From: Undibacterium hunanense | Lineage (GTDB): Bacteria > Pseudomonadota > Gammaproteobacteria > Burkholderiales > Burkholderiaceae_D | Direction: 5' to 3' | Length of the DNA: 64,000 nt | Assembly: GCF_014284335.1 (NCBI RefSeq) | Contig: NZ_JACOGF010000002.1 | Location: 186,001-250,000, forward strand | Shown here: positions 59,561 to 64,000 of the stretch, piece after piece | How the letters are laid out: every line of letters begins with the position of its first letter | Numbering within the stretch: position 1 is the stretch's first letter | Notes under the pieces: generated by a model | Told to the model about the DNA's origin: nothing | Databases searched by the model: none | The model's input: the letters and a program-made list of their open reading frames with translations, nothing else | Translations under genes and position numbers: made by a program

Positions 59561-61231
59561 ATGCGCATGTTTCACGTTTTATTGGGTACCGCCATCGTCG
59601 CCAGCAGTTTTACCGCAAGCGCCAGCTTTGCCGCTGCCGCGACTGAAGAGAAGGTCGATCTTGAACTCATTACCCGCTTGCGTGATGAAGCCATGAACCG
59701 CTCCAAGGCCCAGGAAATTTTTGGCGTACTGACCGATGAAATCGGGCCGCGCCTGACCGGCTCACCGGCATTGCGCAAAGCCAGTGAATGGACGCGTTCA
59801 AAATTCAGTGAATGGGGTTTGCAGAATGTGCACAGCGAAAGCTTTGCCCCCTTTGGCCGTGGCTGGACGCTGGAAAAGACAACCTTGCGCATGGTCTCAC
59901 CTTCACAGTTTGATGTGTACGCCATCCCCAAGGCCTGGACGCCAGGTACCGATGGCATGCAGCGTGGCAAGCTGATGATTGCAAAAATGCTGGCCGATGA
60001 AGACCTGGCCAAATGGAAGGGCAAACTGGCTGGTGCAATTGTGTTGCTGGATGAACCCCTGCCCATCAAGCCGCATATGAAAGCCGATGCGCATCGTTAT
60101 TCACATGAAGAACTGGATGAACTGACCAAGGTCGATTTTGAAGCCGCTCCTTCGCGTCGTGGTGATTTGCCGACCTACATCAAGCAACTGGCCTTTCGCA
60201 AGAAACTGCGCACTTTCCTGACCGAAGAAAAAGTACTGGCAGCACTGAACGTCACGCGCGGGGAAGATGGCACCATTTTTGTCCAGGAAGGTGGCTCTTA
60301 CAAAAAGGATGAAGCCACTGGCCCCGCCAATCTGGTCGTGGCCAGCGAAACCTATAATCGCCTGTACCGCCTGGTCGAAAAGAAAAAAGACGTGGAACTG
60401 GAAATCGATATCAAGGCCAGATTCAATGACGAAGATCCGGAAGCCGCCATCAATGTGCTTGCTGAAATCCCCGGCACCGACAAAAAGGATGAAATCGTCA
60501 TGCTGGGCGCGCATCTGGATTCATGGCATGGTGGCACCGGTGCCACCGACAATGCGGCTGGTGTAGCCATGGTGATGGAGGCAGTGCGTCTGTTGAAGGT
60601 CAGTGGTTTCAAGCCGCGCCGTACCATACGTATAGCCTTGTGGGGTGGTGAAGAGCAGGGCTTGCTGGGTTCACGCGCCTATGTCAATAAATGGGTAGCT
60701 TCGCGCCCTGAACCGACCGATCCCAAGGAACTGGAATTGCCATCGTTTGCCCGCAAGCTGACCGGCCCCATGAGCGTCAAGCCCATGCATGGCAAGATTT
60801 CTGCGTATTTCAACCTGGACAATGGTGGCGGCAAAATCCGTGGCATCTATGCGGAAAACAATGCAGCCGTCAAACCGATTTTTGATGCCTGGCTGGCCCC
60901 TTTCAATGATGTCGGCGCTACCACCACCACTCTGCGCAGCACCGGCAGCACTGACCATGTGAGTTTTGATCGCGTTGGCGTACCAGGCTTCCAGTTCGTT
61001 CAGGATGACATGGATTATTTCAGCCGTACCCATCATTCCAGCATGGACCTGTACGACAAGGTGCAAAAAAGCGACCTGACCCAGGCTTCCCTGGTCCTGG
61101 CCAGCTTTGTCGCCCATACCGCAAACCGCAACGACATGCTGCCGCGCAAGCCTTTGCCTAAAGACCCACCGGCGGAAGAAAAGAAAGAAGACGGCAAGGA
61201 AACAACAGCAAGCGCTGACGGCAAGAAATAA
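59561..61231 (+). CDS. M28-family metallopeptidase (carboxypeptidase Q-like)
   Basis: The 556-residue secreted peptidase is from ATG 59561 (ribosome site CAGGAGA); a longer frame from 59486 has no signal peptide. The signal peptide ends near A-S-F-A-A-A. M28 metal ligands are visible in order: H-L-D-S-W, A-T-D-N-A-A-G, W-G-G-E-E-Q-G-L-L-G-S, and a His-containing T-H-H-S-S-M-D, with the middle Asp between them. A protease-associated-like insert occupies about 150-280. The C-terminal tail is lysine and glutamate rich (E-E-K-K-E-D). It removes residues from short peptides, in keeping with the other peptidases of the region. Confidence 0.9.
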   Translation: MRMFHVLLGTAIVASSFTASASFAAAATEEKVDLELITRLRDEAMNRSKAQEIFGVLTDEIGPRLTGSPALRKASEWTRSKFSEWGLQNVHSESFAPFGRGWTLEKTTLRMVSPSQFDVYAIPKAWTPGTDGMQRGKLMIAKMLADEDLAKWKGKLAGAIVLLDEPLPIKPHMKADAHRYSHEELDELTKVDFEAAPSRRGDLPTYIKQLAFRKKLRTFLTEEKVLAALNVTRGEDGTIFVQEGGSYKKDEATGPANLVVASETYNRLYRLVEKKKDVELEIDIKARFNDEDPEAAINVLAEIPGTDKKDEIVMLGAHLDSWHGGTGATDNAAGVAMVMEAVRLLKVSGFKPRRTIRIALWGGEEQGLLGSRAYVNKWVASRPEPTDPKELELPSFARKLTGPMSVKPMHGKISAYFNLDNGGGKIRGIYAENNAAVKPIFDAWLAPFNDVGATTTTLRSTGSTDHVSFDRVGVPGFQFVQDDMDYFSRTHHSSMDLYDKVQKSDLTQASLVLASFVAHTANRNDMLPRKPLPKDPPAEEKKEDGKETTASADGKK

Positions 61232-61327
61232 ATCTGCTGATATGGCCTGTCCAGAGGGTCAGTTCTGTATTGCATTCCCGAACAAGAATACAATGCAGGC
61301 TGATCCTTTTTTATTGATGCGCAGACC

Positions 61328-61909
61328 ATGAGCGATTCTTTGCAAGACAGCCTTCCGACCAGCCTGGCAGATATGCTGCCGGTAGGAATGATTGCTGGCG
61401 GTGGCCTGGCTGCAGCAGCGATGGCGATTGTGGCACAACGCAAGCAGCAACAAAGCGGCTGGGAAGCGTTTCATTATGAAAGAATTTCCTCCGCTGAATT
61501 TGAAATTACCGGTGGTATCGCCGTCAGCAATGGTGGCGTAAAAAAATTCCAGGGCGCGCATGACAGCGTCCTCATCAGCGAAGCAGAGATAATGGCAGAA
61601 ATGCGCCATCAGCAGGGCGATGCTGCACAAACCACTTCAACTGTGCTATCGACAACATCGACAACATCGGCAATATCGGCAATATCGGCAATATCGGCAA
61701 TATCGGCAATATCGGCAACATCTGCTCCGCTATCAGTCGCTGCGGCGGTAAATTCTGGCACGCCACTCCTGAAAGTAGTATTCAGCCTGCCCGAAGATGA
61801 AGCCGGGCAACAACGCATTTTGCGTGCATTTCAATTGCAGGCCGACTTTTTTGGTGCCAGAGTCCAGTCCTGTTCCCTGCATGATGCCAGCCTGTTGAAG
61901 CTGGACTAA
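61328..61909 (+). CDS. Unknown protein with an N-terminal helix and an Ile-Ser-Ala tandem repeat
   Basis: The 193-residue protein starts with a polar stretch and one hydrophobic helix (P-V-G-M-I-A-G-G-G-L-A-A-A-A-M-A-I-V). A cytoplasmic part (S-G-W-E-A-F-H-Y-E-R-I-S-S-A-E-F-E-I) follows. A repeat region T-S-A-I-S-A-I-S-A of 24 residues comes from an 8-unit 9-bp DNA tandem repeat, and the C-terminal 55 residues look globular (L-L-K-V-V-F-S-L-P). No family is recognised. It lies 22 bases before the next unknown gene on the same strand, so the two may be a unit. Confidence 0.6.
   Translation: MSDSLQDSLPTSLADMLPVGMIAGGGLAAAAMAIVAQRKQQQSGWEAFHYERISSAEFEITGGIAVSNGGVKKFQGAHDSVLISEAEIMAEMRHQQGDAAQTTSTVLSTTSTTSAISAISAISAISAISATSAPLSVAAAVNSGTPLLKVVFSLPEDEAGQQRILRAFQLQADFFGARVQSCSLHDASLLKLD
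61648..61719 (+). repeat. Eight-unit 9-bp tandem repeat inside a coding region
   Basis: Units are ATCGACAAC twice, ATCGGCAAT five times, then ATCGGCAAC. In the coding frame they give Ser-Ala-Ile triplets and do not shift the frame when units are gained or lost. Its number of units is expected to vary between strains. Confidence 0.9.
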
Positions 61910-61931
61910 GTCATAGCATGGCGTCCGGCTC

Positions 61932-62684
61932 ATGATCAGAACCACTTTACGCTGGCTGGTATTCTTCAGCGCCTGGTTGCTGGTGATTTCCATCTGGCGG
62001 CGCGATATATTGCCGCCCTCGTCAGAATTGAATTCCATCCTGCTCAATGAGCCGGTGCAAACCGAAATTACCCAAAAGGCTTTCCAGACCACGCGAGGTG
62101 GTGTCAACTATACGGTACAGCCGCTGTATGACTACGACCTGGTCGGCCTGGTTGTCAGCAAGCATGATGCGAATGCCTGGTGGGATTATTTGCACCGCGA
62201 ATGGAACGATAACCTGAACGTGGTGGATTTGTGCGTGGTCTGGGGCAAGAACGTGAAAACCGGTGCCTATGGAGACCTGAACTTTTCCAGCGGCCAGTTC
62301 ACCTGCAATTACGGCAGCAGTTCCATGGAAGCCTTTGCTGCCTTTGATGAAACCGCGATTTCAAATAATCATTTGCTGACCGATCAGACCAGGCTGGCCA
62401 AGATCATGCAAAAGGTACAGGTCGGCGACCAGATCCATTTCCGTGGCCGCCTGTCTGAATATTCACACCATCATAACGGCATGCCCTTCAAGCGCGGCAC
62501 CAGCATAGTCCGCACCGATACCGGCAATGGTGCCTGCGAAACCGTGTTTGTCGAGAGTTTCGAGATCATCAAAAGCGGCGGCCAACCCTGGCGCAGCCTG
62601 GTGTGGGTCGCCGCCATCATGCTGGTCGCCAGTATTGTGGGATGGTTCATGCAGCCGGTTCGGTTTAATGATCGTATGCATTGA
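61932..62684 (+). CDS. Membrane protein of unknown function with a periplasmic domain
   Basis: The 250-residue protein has one helix at the N-terminus (L-R-W-L-V-F-F-S-A-W-L-L-V-I-S-I-W) and one near the end (about 220-240), so the 190-residue middle is probably outside the cytoplasm. The middle is rich in Trp and aromatic residues (A-W-W-D-Y-L-H-R-E-W) and has V-G-D-Q-I-H-F-R-G-R-L-S-E-Y and a His cluster H-H-H-N-G. No family is recognised. It starts 22 bases after the previous unknown gene and probably is expressed with it. Confidence 0.65.
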   Translation: MIRTTLRWLVFFSAWLLVISIWRRDILPPSSELNSILLNEPVQTEITQKAFQTTRGGVNYTVQPLYDYDLVGLVVSKHDANAWWDYLHREWNDNLNVVDLCVVWGKNVKTGAYGDLNFSSGQFTCNYGSSSMEAFAAFDETAISNNHLLTDQTRLAKIMQKVQVGDQIHFRGRLSEYSHHHNGMPFKRGTSIVRTDTGNGACETVFVESFEIIKSGGQPWRSLVWVAAIMLVASIVGWFMQPVRFNDRMH

Positions 62685-62714
62685 TGGTGGGATGGTGGGA
62701 TGGTGGGATGGTGG
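62683..62714 (+). repeat. Four tandem copies of an 8-bp repeat
   Basis: GATGGTGG is repeated four times without gaps, beginning inside the TGA stop codon of the preceding gene. It is a minisatellite with no obvious function. Confidence 0.85.
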
Positions 62715-63038
62715 GCCAGGTATGCTGCACTGCACATTGGCATTCGTGTGTTTTTTTCTGATCGCCTCGTCTGAAAATTTGAGAAAACGCAGAAAGTTTG
62801 TATTTATCGCTGTCTGAATATTTTTGTATTTTGTCTGCATTTTTGTCGGAGTAAGCAACACTTAAGCACGCAATATCCGTCTTTGTCCTGTTTCACTGGT
62901 TTGCCGCACGGTCGTGCTCGTTTTGATGTCGGAGCATACGTTTGTTTGAACATGCATAATGGAGGATACTTGCACCACCAGATTGCACGCACCGCTGCAA
63001 ACTTATCTCTCGTTATCTTCCAATCAGAAGGAGAACGT
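62715..63038. other. Leader region of the NAD-glutamate dehydrogenase gene
   Basis: The region has no coding sequence that I can support. It ends with an excellent ribosome site (AGAAGGAG, 63027-63034) before ATG 63039. No promoter stands out clearly. Confidence 0.4.
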
Positions 63039-64000
63039 ATGACCTCTTCCCACTTCGCTGAGCTGATCGCTTATGCGCAAGCGCACACAGGACCTGCTAC
63101 CGAGCGTCAGGGCCATTTTATTACCGCGTATTTTGAAAATACCGACCCGGATGAAATCATTGCCCGTGGTCCGGCTACCCTGTTTGCGCAGGCGAATGCC
63201 CACTGGCGTTTGCTGGATGCACCGCGTACGGCGCATACGCCGAAGATACGCGTGTTTAACCCGACCTTGGCAGAAGATGGTTTTGTCAGTGATCACACGG
63301 TCGTGCAGATCGTCAATGACAATATGCCTTTCCTGGTGGATTCGGTGACGATGGCGATCAATCGCAGTGGCCGTACTGCACACTGGATAGTGCATCCTTT
63401 GCTGAGCGTGGTGCGGGATGCCAGCGGCAGTGTGGCTTCGGTCAGTACCGTGGCTGCGGCCAAGGCGGCGGGACATGCTGATCCGGTCGAATCCCTGATC
63501 CTGGTGGAATGTGACCGCATTGTTGATCCGGCAGCCCAGCAGGCGCTGGTGGAAGACTTGAAAAGTGTCTTGTCCGATGTGCGTGGTGCCGTGGTCGACT
63601 GGCAACCCATGCTGGCACGGGCACGCGAAGTACGTGCCGCCTGTGAAAAATCTACCCAGTCACCAGAAAAACGTGATGAAGCGATTGCTTTCCTGGCCTG
63701 GCTGGAAGACCGCCATTTCACTTTCCTTGGTGTGCGCGACTACGATCTGAAGCGTGACGGCGACAATGTCAGTCTGGTGGCGATAGCCGATTCTGGTCTG
63801 GGTATTTTGCGTGGCCCTGTCAAAACAGCTGAAACCCGTTTGCCGCCAGAAGTCGTGGCCTTGATGGAATCAACAGAAATGGTCATGGTCACCAAGGCCA
63901 TGACACGTGCTACCGTGCACAGGCCTGCCTGGCTGGACTATATCGCCGTCAAGCGTTTTGATGACGCGGGTAATGTCATTGGTGAATCGCGTTTCCTGGG
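63039..64000 (+). CDS. NAD-glutamate dehydrogenase, large 180-kDa type (5' part)
   Basis: The first 320 codons are in the window, and the gene runs on past the end. The start has a strong ribosome site. The N-terminus I-T-A-Y-F-E-N-T-D-P-D-E, V-V-Q-I-V-N-D-N-M-P-F-L-V-D-S-V-T-M-A-I-N and H-P-L-L-S-V-V-R-D match the large NAD-specific glutamate dehydrogenases (about 1,600 residues), and F-L-A-W-L-E-D-R-H-F-T-F-L-G is the following family motif. The whole enzyme deaminates glutamate to 2-oxoglutarate and supports growth on amino acids, which fits the many peptidases nearby. The catalytic domain lies outside the window. Confidence 0.9.
   Translation, partial: MTSSHFAELIAYAQAHTGPATERQGHFITAYFENTDPDEIIARGPATLFAQANAHWRLLDAPRTAHTPKIRVFNPTLAEDGFVSDHTVVQIVNDNMPFLVDSVTMAINRSGRTAHWIVHPLLSVVRDASGSVASVSTVAAAKAAGHADPVESLILVECDRIVDPAAQQALVEDLKSVLSDVRGAVVDWQPMLARAREVRAACEKSTQSPEKRDEAIAFLAWLEDRHFTFLGVRDYDLKRDGDNVSLVAIADSGLGILRGPVKTAETRLPPEVVALMESTEMVMVTKAMTRATVHRPAWLDYIAVKRFDDAGNVIGESRFL

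Noticed and set aside
1..64000. tRNA or rRNA genes, prophage and genomic island
   Set aside because: No cloverleaf with CCA-ready ends, no conserved rRNA segment, and no phage structural gene, integrase or att pair was seen. Base and codon use appear uniform.

Overview
The window looks like chromosomal DNA of a betaproteobacterium, most likely an Oxalobacteraceae member close to Undibacterium. This rests on the protein flavour and gene set: a phasin, an acetyl-CoA thiolase, an AdaA-AlkA fusion, the start of the large 180-kDa-type NAD-glutamate dehydrogenase, and a CsdA-type helicase. The assignment is by recognition, not by a database search. I see no rRNA, tRNA, CRISPR array, prophage or complete insertion sequence. 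Genes are densely packed and mostly monocistronic or in short operons.

Layout. 1-9.2 kb: tail of a chemoreceptor, a small secreted TonB-domain protein, an Fsr-like exporter divergent from an AraC regulator, peptidyl-dipeptidase Dcp, an MFS carrier followed by an unlisted 43-residue membrane protein, then AdaA-AlkA and Ogt for alkylation repair. 9.2-16.3 kb: phasin, small membrane protein, Tat-exported sulfatase divergent from a LysR regulator, thiolase, serine hydrolase. 16.3-20.7 kb: a four-gene leftward cluster (DUF4331 protein, tiny lipoprotein, TPR protein, HupE/UreJ-like protein with an EF-hand). 21-30.3 kb: RtcB RNA ligase, POT peptide transporter, an active/inactive M16 peptidase pair, an S9 glutamyl-endopeptidase-like enzyme. 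30.4-34.2 kb: a single-domain receiver, a LytS-type kinase, a LytTR regulator, TatD. 34.2-45.1 kb: membrane protein, rhamnogalacturonan-lyase-like lipoprotein, EamA transporter, CocE-type hydrolase, degenerate GGDEF protein, PLP enzyme and two binding proteins. 45.1-50.6 kb: NIPSNAP, HAF-repeat protein, and a tight operon of an M48 peptidase with three AIM24-family proteins. 50.8-64 kb: secreted protein, DEAD-box helicase with two DbpA domains, GH13 hydrolase, a papain-like protease fused to an alpha/beta-hydrolase, a PpiC lipoprotein, an M28 peptidase, two unknown genes and the start of NAD-glutamate dehydrogenase.

How the genes fit together. Peptide use is the strongest theme: Dcp, M16, S9, CocE/S15, M48, C1A and M28 hydrolases, a POT importer and a family 5 binding protein lie within one 64-kb stretch. 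Polysaccharide attack (lyase, sulfatase, GH13) and PHB/acetyl-CoA handling (phasin, thiolase) are secondary themes.

Most unusual are six intergenic palindromic elements in four families. Two are exactly 270 bp long and can fold as a T: an outer stem plus two side arms, each arm capped by a perfect small hairpin. Those arms, and a 104-bp family present twice, share one core (GCAAGGCG ... tip hairpin ... GCAACGCAG), although their terminal repeats are unrelated. A fourth family (143 and 163 bp) has its own core and shows a compensatory base change between copies. The most unusual protein is the papain-like/alpha-beta-hydrolase fusion at 55.8-58.0 kb. No complete defence system or known novel machine can be claimed from the sequence alone.
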